In this document: one piece after another, positions 9,076 to 18,429 of the stretch
How the letters are laid out: every line of letters starts with the position of its first letter
How positions within the stretch are numbered: the stretch's first letter is position 1
Assembly: GCA_017437745.1 (NCBI GenBank)
Contig: JAFRYI010000007.1
Coordinates: forward strand, 186,001-250,000
DNA from: Bacillota bacterium
GTDB taxonomy: Bacteria > Bacillota > Clostridia > Peptostreptococcales > Anaerovoracaceae
DNA: 64,000 bases
Direction of reading: 5' to 3'
Position numbers and translations under genes: made by a program
The notes under the pieces: generated by a model
The model's database searches: none
Seen by the model: only the letters and a program-made list of their open reading frames with translations
What the model was told of the DNA's origin: nothing

Positions 9076-9912
9076 ATGAAAGTAGAACTCAGCTGCAGCA
9101 GAATTAAGAAGATAGCGCGTCAGATGTTCCGCGGCCACTGGCCCGGAGCGTTCCTGGCGGTGTTCATATGCACGGTGCTGATCAACGGGCCGGGGCTCAT
9201 AGCGTACTATCTGTCCGGCTCTCAGGCGGTCTCCATGATAGTAGAGCTGTACTCTCTGTTCGTTACAGGTCCTCTTACCCTGGGGCTGTCGAACTACTAT
9301 CTGGAGGTGTTCCGCGGCACGAACGAGCTTGGCATGGGCAGTTTTACGAGCAGGCTGGGCTATTCTCTGAACGCGCTGGCTCTCTACGTTACGGAGATGA
9401 TACTCATCTTCTTCTGGAGCCTGCTTCTGGTGGTGCCCGGGATCATAGCCGCCATAAGGTACTCCCAGGCGTTCTACGTCCTTGCGGACGACCCGGAGCA
9501 AAGGCCCATGGACTGCATAAGGGCCAGCAACCGGCTGATGCTTAACAACAAAGGAAAGTACGTGCTTTTATGGCTGAGCTTCCTGCCCTGGCTGATAGTA
9601 GCCAACATCCCCGCGGGGATAGTGCGCTCGCAGCTTATGGGGCCGGTCTCGGTCTACCATCTGGAAGAATACGCGCGCAGATTCAGCGAGGTCTCCAACC
9701 AGCCGGTCGTGGTGCTGCTTTCCATCCTGACGCTTTTCGTTCAGGTATACATACTGGCGTCCAACGCCTGCTTCTACGACCTTGCCTGCGGCAATCTGGT
9801 GGTGGAGCACGGGGACGTAACTTACGACGGATACATAGCCGACAGCGTAGACAGATACGAGATAACCGGCTTTGAATCGAAATATAAAGATAACGAGGAG
9901 GATTTGAGATGA
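9076..9912 (+). CDS. DUF975 family integral membrane protein
   Basis: A 278-residue protein with about five to six membrane helices. Near residue 150 it carries a stretch typical of DUF975 proteins: SQAFYVLADDPEQRPMDCI followed by ASNRLMLNNKGKY and LWLSFLPW. The family is widespread in Firmicutes, and its biochemical function is not established to my knowledge. The C-terminal residues are charged and cytoplasmic. The stop codon overlaps the MurE-like start (ATGA), so the two are translationally coupled, which hints at an envelope role. Confidence 0.8.
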   Translation: MKVELSCSRIKKIARQMFRGHWPGAFLAVFICTVLINGPGLIAYYLSGSQAVSMIVELYSLFVTGPLTLGLSNYYLEVFRGTNELGMGSFTSRLGYSLNALALYVTEMILIFFWSLLLVVPGIIAAIRYSQAFYVLADDPEQRPMDCIRASNRLMLNNKGKYVLLWLSFLPWLIVANIPAGIVRSQLMGPVSVYHLEEYARRFSEVSNQPVVVLLSILTLFVQVYILASNACFYDLACGNLVVEHGDVTYDGYIADSVDRYEITGFESKYKDNEEDLR

Positions 9913-11399
9913 AACTCAGGGAGTATGTCGAAAGGCTTAAAAAGGAAGGCTTGGACGCGGAGATAAAGGCGCCCGGACGCGAAACGCTTACGGAGGAAGA
10001 CCTTAATAAGGAGATAGAATGGCTCTCCTGCGATTCCAGGGACGTAAAGCCCGGCACGCTGTTCGTGTGCAAGGGCGTAGCTTTCAAGCCCGAATACCTG
10101 CAGCAGGCGGTGGATAAAGGGGCCGTCGCCTACGTTCAGGGCAAGGACATAAGAAGGGTGATGGCGATATACGCCAACATGTTCTTCGAGGATCCGTGGA
10201 AGGACATGGCGCTGATAGGCGTCACCGGTACCAAGGGTAAATCCACAACTCTTTACTACATAAGAGCGATACTGGAGCACAGCAGCGTCTGCGGTCCGGA
10301 CCGTTTCGGTTTCGTTTCCACGATAGATACGTACGACGGAATAAACCGTTTCCAGAGCCACCTTACGACTCCGGAGATAATAGAGCTTACGGAGCACCTG
10401 GCCAACATGCGCACCAGCGGCATAAAGATAGGAGGCATAGAGGTCTCCTCGCAGGCTCTTAAGTACGACAGAGTATACGGTTACAAGTTCAGCCACGGAG
10501 TGTTCGTAAGCTTCGGGCAGGATCACATAGGCAGCACCGAGCATCCGGACGTGGAGGACTACTTCCGCTCCAAGCTGATGCTCTTCGACCGATCCGACGT
10601 GGCTGTAGTGAACCTCAGCAATCGCCGCATTGCTGAGGTAATAGACGCCGCAAGGCAGTGCAGGAAGATATACTGCTGCACGGAGGAGAACCTCCGCAAG
10701 GAAGGCGGAGAAGTATGCTTCGACGCCGTCATCTACGACGGGATCCCCGCTCCCTACGCCAAGGAGGGCGAAGCGCCGGCAGTAAAGCATGTCGTTAAGG
10801 GAATAAGGCTCTCCATGCCCGGACTCTTCAACGCGGAGAACGCTTCCGAGGCCGCGGCCGTGGCCATGGATCTGGGAGCATCCGAGGAGGACGTGGTGGA
10901 AGGACTCAGGGGCATCCTGGTGGAAGGCCGCATGGAGTTCTACGAGAACAAGGAGCGCGACGTAATAGCCATAGCGGACTACGCTCACAACGAGATCAGC
11001 TGCAGAAAGCTGCTGGAGTCCGCAAGGGCGGAGTACCCCGGCTACAGGCTGGAGGTAGTCGTAGGCTTCCCGGGAGGTAAGGGCATTCAGAGAAGGGTCG
11101 ACATACCCAAGGTGACCGCGGAACTGGCGGACTTCACCTGGGTAACGGAGGAAGACCCGGCCAACGAGGATCTGCTGGAGATATGCAACGAGGCGTACGG
11201 CAACCTGGTGAAGTTCGGCGGAAAAGGCTGCATCTGCCCCAACAGGCAGGAGGCCGCCAAGAGGGCCATACTCGAAGCCAAACCCAAGACGGTAGTAATG
11301 ATAATAGGCAAGGGCAGCGAGGCCTACGCGTACAGAAAGGGTGTCTACTACCCGGTACCGGCCGACACGGAACTTGCGAGAAAATACATACAGATGTGA
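9909..11399 (+). CDS. MurE-like Mur ligase (UDP-MurNAc-tripeptide synthetase family)
   Basis: ATP-dependent amide ligase of the Mur family. The ATP loop is GVTGTKGKSTT near residue 108, the N-terminal domain has CDSRDVKPGTLFVCKG (MurE-type), and IADYAHNEIS is the C-terminal-domain linker. In classical MurE the substrate-selecting motif is DNPR for meso-diaminopimelate. Here the aligned stretch reads TEEDPANED, with Ala in place of Arg as in lysine-type enzymes (DNPA). It could be the main MurE with a non-DAP substrate, or a paralogue. GAGGAGG lies 7 nt before the start. It overlaps the DUF975 gene by 4 nt. Confidence 0.82.
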   Translation: MKLREYVERLKKEGLDAEIKAPGRETLTEEDLNKEIEWLSCDSRDVKPGTLFVCKGVAFKPEYLQQAVDKGAVAYVQGKDIRRVMAIYANMFFEDPWKDMALIGVTGTKGKSTTLYYIRAILEHSSVCGPDRFGFVSTIDTYDGINRFQSHLTTPEIIELTEHLANMRTSGIKIGGIEVSSQALKYDRVYGYKFSHGVFVSFGQDHIGSTEHPDVEDYFRSKLMLFDRSDVAVVNLSNRRIAEVIDAARQCRKIYCCTEENLRKEGGEVCFDAVIYDGIPAPYAKEGEAPAVKHVVKGIRLSMPGLFNAENASEAAAVAMDLGASEEDVVEGLRGILVEGRMEFYENKERDVIAIADYAHNEISCRKLLESARAEYPGYRLEVVVGFPGGKGIQRRVDIPKVTAELADFTWVTEEDPANEDLLEICNEAYGNLVKFGGKGCICPNRQEAAKRAILEAKPKTVVMIIGKGSEAYAYRKGVYYPVPADTELARKYIQM

Positions 11400-11465
11400 C
11401 CGGTCTCCGGCCGCCGGAAAAGGCGGCAGACGGGAAGGCATAAAGGATAATTACAGGTAAAGATC

Positions 11466-14138
11466 ATGGAAAAGAATCTGGCAAAGACTTACGATCCCAA
11501 ATCGTTCGAGGATCGCATATACAAGGAGTGGGAAGAGTCCGGCAAGTTCGCTCCGGACATGGATCCGGACAAGAAGCCCTTCACGATCGTTATGCCGCCG
11601 CCCAACATCACCGGGCAGCTGCACATGGGACACGCCATGGACGCGTCGCTCCAGGACGTTCTGATCCGCTTTAAGAGGATGCAGGGATACAGCACCCTGT
11701 GGCTTCCGGGCACGGATCACGCAAGCATAGCTACCGAAGTAAAGGTAGTCGAAAAGATAAAGAAGGAAGAGGGCAAGACCAAGGAAGAGCTCGGCCGCGA
11801 GGAATTCCTTAAGAGAGCCTGGGCCTGGAAGAACGAATACGGCAACCGCATAACCACGCAGCAGCGCAAGATGGGCACGTCCTGCGACTGGAGCCGCGAG
11901 CGCTTTACCATGGACGAGGGCTGCAACGAGGCGGTAAAGGAGCACTTCCTGCGCCTCTACAACAAGGGCCTCATCTACAAGGGCAGCAGGCTGATCAACT
12001 GGTGTCCGGTCTGCGGTTCCGCGCTCTCCGACATAGAAGTAGAGCACGAGGACAAGCAGGGCAAGTACTGGTACTTCCGCTATCCCGGAGCCGACGGTTC
12101 CGAAGGCATAACGGTAGCCACCTCCCGTCCGGAGACCATGTTCGCGGATGTGGCCATAGCGGTCAACCCGGAGGACGAGCGCTACAAGGACCTGGTAGGA
12201 AAGATGGTCCTGCTCCCCATATTCAACAGAGAGATACCCGTAATAGCGGACCCCTATCCGGATCCGGAGAAGGGCACCGGCGCAGTTAAGATAACGCCTA
12301 CCTGCGACCCCAACGACTTCGAGGTAGGACAGCGCCACAACCTGCCCATGATAGAGTGCATGGACGAGAAGGCCCGCATGCTTCCGATCTGCGGAAAGTA
12401 CGAGGGCATGGACCGCTACGAGTGCCGCAAGGCCTGGGTGGAGGACCTGGACAAAGCTGGTTACCTTGTAAAGACCGAGGACCTCATAATCCCGACGGGC
12501 GAGTGCTACCGCTGCCACAGCGCTGTGGAGCCCCGCATCTCCGAGCAGTGGTTCGTTAAGATGAAGCCTCTCGCGGAGCCTGCCATAGAGGCGGTCCGCA
12601 AGGGCGAGACACAGTTCGTTCCCGAGCGCTTCGACAAGATCTACTACCACTGGATGGAGGACATAAAGGACTGGTGCATAAGCCGTCAGCTGTGGTGGGG
12701 CCACAGGATCCCCGCATACTACTGCGACGACTGTGGCGAGATGGTAGTGGCCAAGGAGATGCCGGAAGTCTGCCCGAAGTGCGGCGGAAAGCACTTCCAT
12801 CAGGACGAGGACGTTCTGGACACCTGGTTCAGCTCCGCCCTCTGGCCGTTCTCTACGCTCGGCTGGCCCAAAGAGACCGAAGACCTTAAGAAGTTCTACC
12901 CCACCAGCGTTCTTGTTACGGGTTACGACATAATCTTCTTCTGGGTAGCCAGGATGATATTCTGCGGAATAGAGGACATGGGCAAGGCGCCGTTTGCGCA
13001 CGTGCTTATCCACGGTCTGGTCCGCGACGCGCAGGGACGCAAGATGAGCAAGTCCCTGGGCAACGGCATAGATCCTCTGGAGGTAATAGACCAGTACGGC
13101 GCGGACGCTCTTAGGTTCATGCTGCTCTCCGGCATAGCTCCGGGCTCCGACATCCGCTATCAGACGGAGAAGATAGAAGCCGCCAGGAACTTTGCCAACA
13201 AGCTCTGGAACGCGTCCAGATTCGTCATCATGAACCTCCAGGACGAGGACGGAAACTTCAGGCCCATGGCGGACGCGAAGACCGCGGTCCTTAAGCCGGA
13301 AGACAAGTGGCTGAGGGCGTCCATAGACGCTGCCGTTGCGGAGATAACCGACAACATGGAGAAGTTCGAGTTCGCTCTGGCCGCCGCCAAGATCTACGAC
13401 CTGATCTGGGGCAGCTACTGCGACTGGTACATAGAACTGGCCAAGCCCAGACTCAACGGCACGGACGAACAGGATAAGCTTACGGTCCGCTACATGCTGG
13501 TAAGCGCGCTGCTGGATCTTCTGAAGCTGCTGCACCCGTACATGCCGTTCATTACAGAGGAGATCTACAGCTATCTTCCCAAGGAAGAAGGCGCTCCCGA
13601 GTTCCTGATGACCCAGAGCTGGCCGGTACCGGAGAACAACGACTACTCCAGAGAAGTCAAGCTCATGGAAAGCGCCATGGCAGTCATCAGGGCCATAAGA
13701 AACATCCGCGCGGAGGCGGAGGCTGCGCCTTCGAAGAAGCTCCACGCGTACATAATAGCTGAAGGAGAGAACCGGGAGCTCGCCACAGCCGGCGCGCCTT
13801 ACATAGAGGCGCTCGGCGGCATAGAGCAGCTCATCATCACGTCCGACAGAGATCAGGTCCGCGGCGATAATAAGTCCGCGGCCGTACCCGGCATGGAGAT
13901 CTACATTCCCATGGACGAGCTGGTGGACTACTTCAAGGAAAAGGAGAAGCTTACGAAGGAAGCCGCGAAGCTGGAGTCCGAGATAGCAAGGGCAAAGGGC
14001 AAGCTGGCCAACCAGGGCTTCGTTTCCAAGGCCCCCGCGAACGTAATAGAGGCCGAGCGCGCCAAACTGGCGGAGTTCGAGGACCTTCTGGAGAAGAACA
14101 GAAAGATGCTCGAGACCGTAAACGCCAAGCTTAAGTAG
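11466..14138 (+). CDS. valS: Valyl-tRNA synthetase
   Basis: Class I synthetase that charges tRNA-Val, with a CP1 editing domain. HIGH motif in PPPNITGQLHMGHAMD near residue 45, KMSKS loop in GRKMSKSLGNG near residue 525. Cysteine pairs CPVCGS and CDDCGE/CPKCGG suggest zinc sites. TSRPETMFADVAIAV is the editing domain signature. The C-terminus is a Lys/Glu-rich coiled coil, as expected. Length 890 is normal. An AGGTAAAGA site precedes the ATG. Confidence 0.96.
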   Translation: MEKNLAKTYDPKSFEDRIYKEWEESGKFAPDMDPDKKPFTIVMPPPNITGQLHMGHAMDASLQDVLIRFKRMQGYSTLWLPGTDHASIATEVKVVEKIKKEEGKTKEELGREEFLKRAWAWKNEYGNRITTQQRKMGTSCDWSRERFTMDEGCNEAVKEHFLRLYNKGLIYKGSRLINWCPVCGSALSDIEVEHEDKQGKYWYFRYPGADGSEGITVATSRPETMFADVAIAVNPEDERYKDLVGKMVLLPIFNREIPVIADPYPDPEKGTGAVKITPTCDPNDFEVGQRHNLPMIECMDEKARMLPICGKYEGMDRYECRKAWVEDLDKAGYLVKTEDLIIPTGECYRCHSAVEPRISEQWFVKMKPLAEPAIEAVRKGETQFVPERFDKIYYHWMEDIKDWCISRQLWWGHRIPAYYCDDCGEMVVAKEMPEVCPKCGGKHFHQDEDVLDTWFSSALWPFSTLGWPKETEDLKKFYPTSVLVTGYDIIFFWVARMIFCGIEDMGKAPFAHVLIHGLVRDAQGRKMSKSLGNGIDPLEVIDQYGADALRFMLLSGIAPGSDIRYQTEKIEAARNFANKLWNASRFVIMNLQDEDGNFRPMADAKTAVLKPEDKWLRASIDAAVAEITDNMEKFEFALAAAKIYDLIWGSYCDWYIELAKPRLNGTDEQDKLTVRYMLVSALLDLLKLLHPYMPFITEEIYSYLPKEEGAPEFLMTQSWPVPENNDYSREVKLMESAMAVIRAIRNIRAEAEAAPSKKLHAYIIAEGENRELATAGAPYIEALGGIEQLIITSDRDQVRGDNKSAAVPGMEIYIPMDELVDYFKEKEKLTKEAAKLESEIARAKGKLANQGFVSKAPANVIEAERAKLAEFEDLLEKNRKMLETVNAKLK

Positions 14139-14148
14139 GAGCACCCGT

Positions 14149-14799
14149 TTGAACAGCGTACTTAACTTTCTGGTAGAAAAACTGTATATAATCCCAGGAA
14201 TAGTCATAGCCATCTCCGTGCACGAGTTCGGGCACGCCAAGGCGGCCCAGCTCTGCGGAGACAGGACGGCCGAGTACATGGGGAGGGTCTCTCTGGACCC
14301 CAGAGCCCACATAGACATAGTGGGCCTGCTCATGCTGTTCCTTGTAGGCTTCGGCTGGGGCAAGCCTGTGCTTATAGACCCGCGCCAGATGAAGCACCCG
14401 CGCCGCGACCAGATCCTGATAGGCCTGGCAGGAGTGTTCAACAACTTCATCGCGGCCATAGTTTTCGCGTTCGTGTACAGGTTCTACGTGCAGCTTACGC
14501 CCAGGGCCTTCCTGCTGTCGACGCTGGGCATGGTGATCTATACCATACTCCAGGGGATAGTCGTTATAAACATTTCGCTCATGCTGTTCAACCTGCTGCC
14601 TATCCCTCCGCTGGACGGGTTCGGCGTGGTCTGCGGCATTTTCGGACTGTATGACACCAAGTTCTACTGGTACGCAAGGCGCTACGGCATGTACATACTG
14701 CTGATACTGATATACGTCGGGTTCACGTCGCACATCCTGGGACCGCTCAGGAGCGCCGTGTACAACTTCGTTATACACATAGCCACCGTAGGATGGTGA
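14149..14799 (+). CDS. Site-2 protease family (M50) membrane metallopeptidase
   Basis: Intramembrane zinc protease-like protein of 216 aa with about five to six membrane segments. The HExxH motif is HEFGH at residues 25-29 in the first helix. The third metal ligand is in NLLPIPPLDGFGV in a later helix. This compact form without a PDZ domain is common in Firmicutes, usually without a known substrate. It starts with TTG, supported by AGGAG 7 nt upstream overlapping the valS stop region. Followed 28 nt later by cardiolipin synthase. Confidence 0.85.
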   Translation: MNSVLNFLVEKLYIIPGIVIAISVHEFGHAKAAQLCGDRTAEYMGRVSLDPRAHIDIVGLLMLFLVGFGWGKPVLIDPRQMKHPRRDQILIGLAGVFNNFIAAIVFAFVYRFYVQLTPRAFLLSTLGMVIYTILQGIVVINISLMLFNLLPIPPLDGFGVVCGIFGLYDTKFYWYARRYGMYILLILIYVGFTSHILGPLRSAVYNFVIHIATVGW

Positions 14800-14827
14800 C
14801 CGCTTGCAGCGGCCGGAAAAGAGGATA

Positions 14828-16258
14828 ATGAGTCCCATTACGGTCATCTACATTATCAATATCTTCGTAAGCATATTCATAATCTTCGCGGAGAGGAAGC
14901 GCCCTTCGGCGACGATCGCGTGGGTGATGCTTCTTTTCGTGCTGCCGGGCATAGGAATAGTCCTGTACATCATGGGTTCGCAGCTGCTGGCAAGGTACAG
15001 GCTCAGCAGTCTTTCCAGTTCCCTCCATTTCAGGGACAATCCTTTCCTTGTGGACCAGAAACGCAGCATCAACGAAGGAAGCTTCCATTTCGTGAACACT
15101 CAGGCTGCCTCCTGGAGACAGCTGATAAAGTTCAACCAGGAATACGCAAGCTCCTACCTTACCCAGAACAACGAGGTGAAGGTCTTCACATCCGGACAGG
15201 AGTGCTTCGACAGCATGTACGAGGACCTGCGCGCGGCCAAGACTTCTATTAACATGGAGTTCTTCATAATGAAACCGGACTACATAGGTCTGGAGATCAT
15301 TAAGATACTAACGGAAAAGGCAAAGGAAGGCGTAAAGATAAGGCTTCTTCTTGACGCCATGGGCTGCAGGCGTATGCGCAAGAAGCATTTCGAGGAGCTG
15401 CGCCGCGCCGGCGGGCAGGTAGCGTTCTTCTTCCCTGCAAGGATATTCAAGCTGGACCTTAAGCTCAACTACCGCAACCACCGCAAGCTGCTGGTGATAG
15501 ACAACGAGATCGCCTACATAGGCGGTCTGAACGCGGCCAAGGAATACGTGGGCGACAGCAAGAAGTTCAAAGGCTGGAGAGACACCCATCTGAGGATACG
15601 CGGCGGCAGCGTGTTCGACATCGATTCCAGATTCATAATGGACTGGAACTTCGCCAACGGGCAGGAGATAGAACTGAATCCGGCGGACTATCCGGTCTAT
15701 ACGTCTCTGGACTGCGCGCTGCAGGTAGTGTCCAGCGGCCCTGAGAGCGCTGAGACCGAGATAAAGTTCGCTTACCTTAAGCTGATCAATTCCGCCAAGC
15801 GGAGCATATGCATACAGTCGCCATATCTGGTGCCGGACGAGAGCATATTCGAGGCCCTGAAGACCGCGGCTCTGTCCGGACTGGACGTTAAGATAATGGT
15901 ACCGCCCATGCCGGATCACCCGTTCGTATACTGGGTGACCTACCAGAACCTGGGCACTCTGATAGATTACGGCGTAAAGGCCTACATCTACGAAAAAGGA
16001 TTCCTGCACTCGAAGACCATAGTCGTGGACGATGAGGCCGCCAGCGTGGGATCCGCCAACTTCGACATACGCAGCTTCGAGCTCAACTTCGAGTGCAACG
16101 TGTTCGCGTATGACAGGGAACTGGCCATAACGCTCCGCAAGGCGTTCGAGGAAGACATCAAGAACTCCAGGAGGCTGACGCCGGAGATGTACGCGCGCCG
16201 CTCCAGATGGATAAAGATCAAAGAGTCTGTTTCCAGACTGATATCGGATATTCTATAA
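14828..16258 (+). CDS. cls: Cardiolipin synthase
   Basis: Phospholipase D-superfamily enzyme that joins two phosphatidylglycerols to cardiolipin at the membrane. Two N-terminal membrane helices (residues ~5-60) are followed by two HKD motifs, HRKLLVIDN and HSKTIVVDD. GGLNAAKEYVGDS after the first motif is typical of Cls. The ATG at 14828 has GAGG just upstream. An in-frame TTG at 14804 would add 8 residues but lacks a site. The resulting length, 476 aa, is normal. Confidence 0.92.
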   Translation: MSPITVIYIINIFVSIFIIFAERKRPSATIAWVMLLFVLPGIGIVLYIMGSQLLARYRLSSLSSSLHFRDNPFLVDQKRSINEGSFHFVNTQAASWRQLIKFNQEYASSYLTQNNEVKVFTSGQECFDSMYEDLRAAKTSINMEFFIMKPDYIGLEIIKILTEKAKEGVKIRLLLDAMGCRRMRKKHFEELRRAGGQVAFFFPARIFKLDLKLNYRNHRKLLVIDNEIAYIGGLNAAKEYVGDSKKFKGWRDTHLRIRGGSVFDIDSRFIMDWNFANGQEIELNPADYPVYTSLDCALQVVSSGPESAETEIKFAYLKLINSAKRSICIQSPYLVPDESIFEALKTAALSGLDVKIMVPPMPDHPFVYWVTYQNLGTLIDYGVKAYIYEKGFLHSKTIVVDDEAASVGSANFDIRSFELNFECNVFAYDRELAITLRKAFEEDIKNSRRLTPEMYARRSRWIKIKESVSRLISDIL

Positions 16259-16276
16259 CTTTTCAGGAGGAAAAAA

Positions 16277-17107
16277 ATGAACCTGTTTTCACCGGCTGAA
16301 GTTGCAAAGAACTACATTGCGACAGGAAAGGCAAAAGTCAACACACCCATATGGAAGATGATATTCCTGGGCATCCTAGCGGGCGCTTTCATTGCTGTGG
16401 GCGGAGTAGCCTCTACCACGGCTTCCGTATCCATCAGCGCCGCGTCCGTTGCCAAGCTCGTGGGAGCCTGCGTGTTCCCGGGCGGACTTGCGATGGTACT
16501 GCTCGCCGGCAGCGAACTGTTTACCGGTAACTGCCTGCTTACCCTGCCTCTGCTCCAGAAGGAGATAAAGGTAGGAGGAATGCTCAAGAACTGGGTGTTC
16601 GTTTACATAGGAAACCTTATCGGCGGATGCCTGGTTGCTGCCTTCTGCGCTTTCGGACATCAGTTCAGCCTGTTCGGCAACGGCATGGCGGTATCGGTCA
16701 TTTCCACCGCTGTCGCTAAGTGCAGCATGCCTTTCGGCGACGCTCTGCTTAAAGGCATCATGTGCAATTTCCTGGTATGCATAGCCGTATGGATCTCCTT
16801 CGCGGCCAAGGATGTGGCCGGAAAGATCGTAGGAATATTCTTCCCGATCATGATGTTCGTACTCTGCGGCTTCGAACACAGCGTCGCTAACATGTATTAC
16901 ATCAGCGCAGGACTGTTTGCCAACGGCATCCCGGCTTACGCACAGGCTGCGGCCGCCGCAGGAGTCAACACCTCCGCGCTTACGCTCGGCGGATTCTTCG
17001 GAGCTAACCTGCTTCCCGTCACCATCGGCAACATCATAGGCGGCGGAGTCTTCGTAGGCATACTCTACGGAGCTATATACCTCGGCAAGAAGAAGGAAGA
17101 TAAGTAG
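16277..17107 (+). CDS. Formate/nitrite transporter (FNT) family channel
   Basis: Pentameric channel for small monocarboxylate or related anions. Six membrane helices; GFEHSVANMYY holds the conserved central-pore histidine, and GNIIGGGVFVG is the last-helix signature. 276 aa is normal. AGGAGG precedes the ATG. Isoleucine codons are mostly ATC, unlike neighbours, suggesting high expression. It follows cls by 18 nt and precedes a CLC transporter by 35 nt. The substrate (formate, nitrite, hydrosulfide or another) cannot be told, and no pyruvate formate-lyase gene is nearby. Confidence 0.88.
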   Translation: MNLFSPAEVAKNYIATGKAKVNTPIWKMIFLGILAGAFIAVGGVASTTASVSISAASVAKLVGACVFPGGLAMVLLAGSELFTGNCLLTLPLLQKEIKVGGMLKNWVFVYIGNLIGGCLVAAFCAFGHQFSLFGNGMAVSVISTAVAKCSMPFGDALLKGIMCNFLVCIAVWISFAAKDVAGKIVGIFFPIMMFVLCGFEHSVANMYYISAGLFANGIPAYAQAAAAAGVNTSALTLGGFFGANLLPVTIGNIIGGGVFVGILYGAIYLGKKKEDK

Positions 17108-17142
17108 TTCGTTCCGTCTTTTCGGACGGGTCCTTTCAGTAA

Positions 17143-18399
17143 ATGAAAGATAATTCTGAAATAAAAAAAGCTGCCGTATCGATACTTAAATGGATCTTTT
17201 TCGGCATATTCTGCGGCCTGGTCGTCGGCTGCGCCGCGAGCATATTCGGGAAGCTGATAGGGTTGGGAAGCAAAGCCTTCTCCGAATACCCCTGGCTGCT
17301 TTTCTGCATGATCCCGGCCGGACTTGCGATCGTAGGATGGCAGAAGCTCCTTAAGATAAAGGAAGTCCGCGGTACCAACCTTGTCATCGAAAGCGTAAGG
17401 GATGGCTGCCGTCTTCCGTACAAGATGGCGCCGCACATTTTCGTAGGGACCGTCCTTACGCATCTTACCGGAGGTTCCGCAGGCAGGGAGGGCGCGGCTC
17501 TCCAGATAGGCGGAAGCCTGGGCTGCACGCTCGGAGATCTTCTTCGGTTTAAAGAAGAAGATTGCAGAAGAACGATAATGTGCGGAATGTCCGCGGCGTT
17601 CTCCGCACTTTTCGGAACGCCTCTGGCGGCTACCATAATGTCAATGGAGATAAGCACCGTCGGAGTGATGTACCATTCCGCTCTGGCTCCCTGCATGTTC
17701 TCCGCTCTGACTGCGCATTTCGTGGCGGAGAAGCTTTTCGGCCTGTCCGAGCCCGACCTGACGCTGGCCGCGGTCCCGGAGCTCGACATCAGGACCATAC
17801 TGCTTGTCATACTGCTGGCGGTATGCTGCTCCGCGGTAAGCGCTCTGTTCTGCTGGGTGATGCACAAGACGGCTCATCTGCAAAAACAGTACTTAAAGAA
17901 TGATTGTATGCGCGCCGTCGTATCCGCGGCCGTAGTGATAGCGGCTACGCTTGCTCTGGGCACCCGTATGTACAATGGTTCCGGAGCAGCCGTAATAGAA
18001 CAGTGCATCTCGGACCCGGGGTTTAAGATCTTTCCGGCGGCTTTCCTGATAAAGATCGTCCTTACCGCCGTTACTTTAGGCGGGGGCTTTCAGGGCGGAG
18101 AGATAGTACCGTCGCTGTTTACGGGAGCCGCTTTCGGGAATCTGTTCGCGCAGGTCTGCGGACTGCCTTCGCCGCTCTGCTCCGCTCTGGGCGCGGCAGC
18201 GGTATTCTGCGGAGTTACGAACTGCCCGGTAACAGCTCTGATGATAGCCTTCGAGATGTTCGGCTTCGGCGCCGGAACGCTGTTCCTGATTGTGACAGCG
18301 ATAACATATCTGCTTTCGGGGTATTTCGGCATCTGGTCCTCCCAGATGATACGTTTTTCCAAATACGACCCGGGAATCATAGACCGTAAGACACATTGA
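17143..18399 (+). CDS. CLC-family anion antiporter, fluoride-type (CLC-F)
   Basis: Membrane protein of 418 aa with the CLC fold. The motif after helix E is GGSAGREGAALQIG: GREG, not the GKEGP of chloride-type CLCs, which is what fluoride/proton antiporters (CLC-F, EriC-F) carry. The first anion-coordinating loop reads RGTNLVIE instead of GSGIP, again as in CLC-F. GGGFQGGEIVPS is the third pore motif. The expected role is fluoride export. I looked for a fluoride riboswitch in the 35 nt upstream and ahead of the FNT gene and saw none. The start has no clear Shine-Dalgarno sequence. Confidence 0.8.
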   Translation: MKDNSEIKKAAVSILKWIFFGIFCGLVVGCAASIFGKLIGLGSKAFSEYPWLLFCMIPAGLAIVGWQKLLKIKEVRGTNLVIESVRDGCRLPYKMAPHIFVGTVLTHLTGGSAGREGAALQIGGSLGCTLGDLLRFKEEDCRRTIMCGMSAAFSALFGTPLAATIMSMEISTVGVMYHSALAPCMFSALTAHFVAEKLFGLSEPDLTLAAVPELDIRTILLVILLAVCCSAVSALFCWVMHKTAHLQKQYLKNDCMRAVVSAAVVIAATLALGTRMYNGSGAAVIEQCISDPGFKIFPAAFLIKIVLTAVTLGGGFQGGEIVPSLFTGAAFGNLFAQVCGLPSPLCSALGAAAVFCGVTNCPVTALMIAFEMFGFGAGTLFLIVTAITYLLSGYFGIWSSQMIRFSKYDPGIIDRKTH

Positions 18400-18429
18400 T
18401 CCGGCATTAAGAAACGAAAGGCAGACGTT

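Noticed and set aside
16259..16276. Possible fluoride riboswitch for the FNT-CLC pair
   Set aside because: The gap is only 18 nt and neither it nor the 35 nt before the CLC gene shows the conserved pseudoknot elements.
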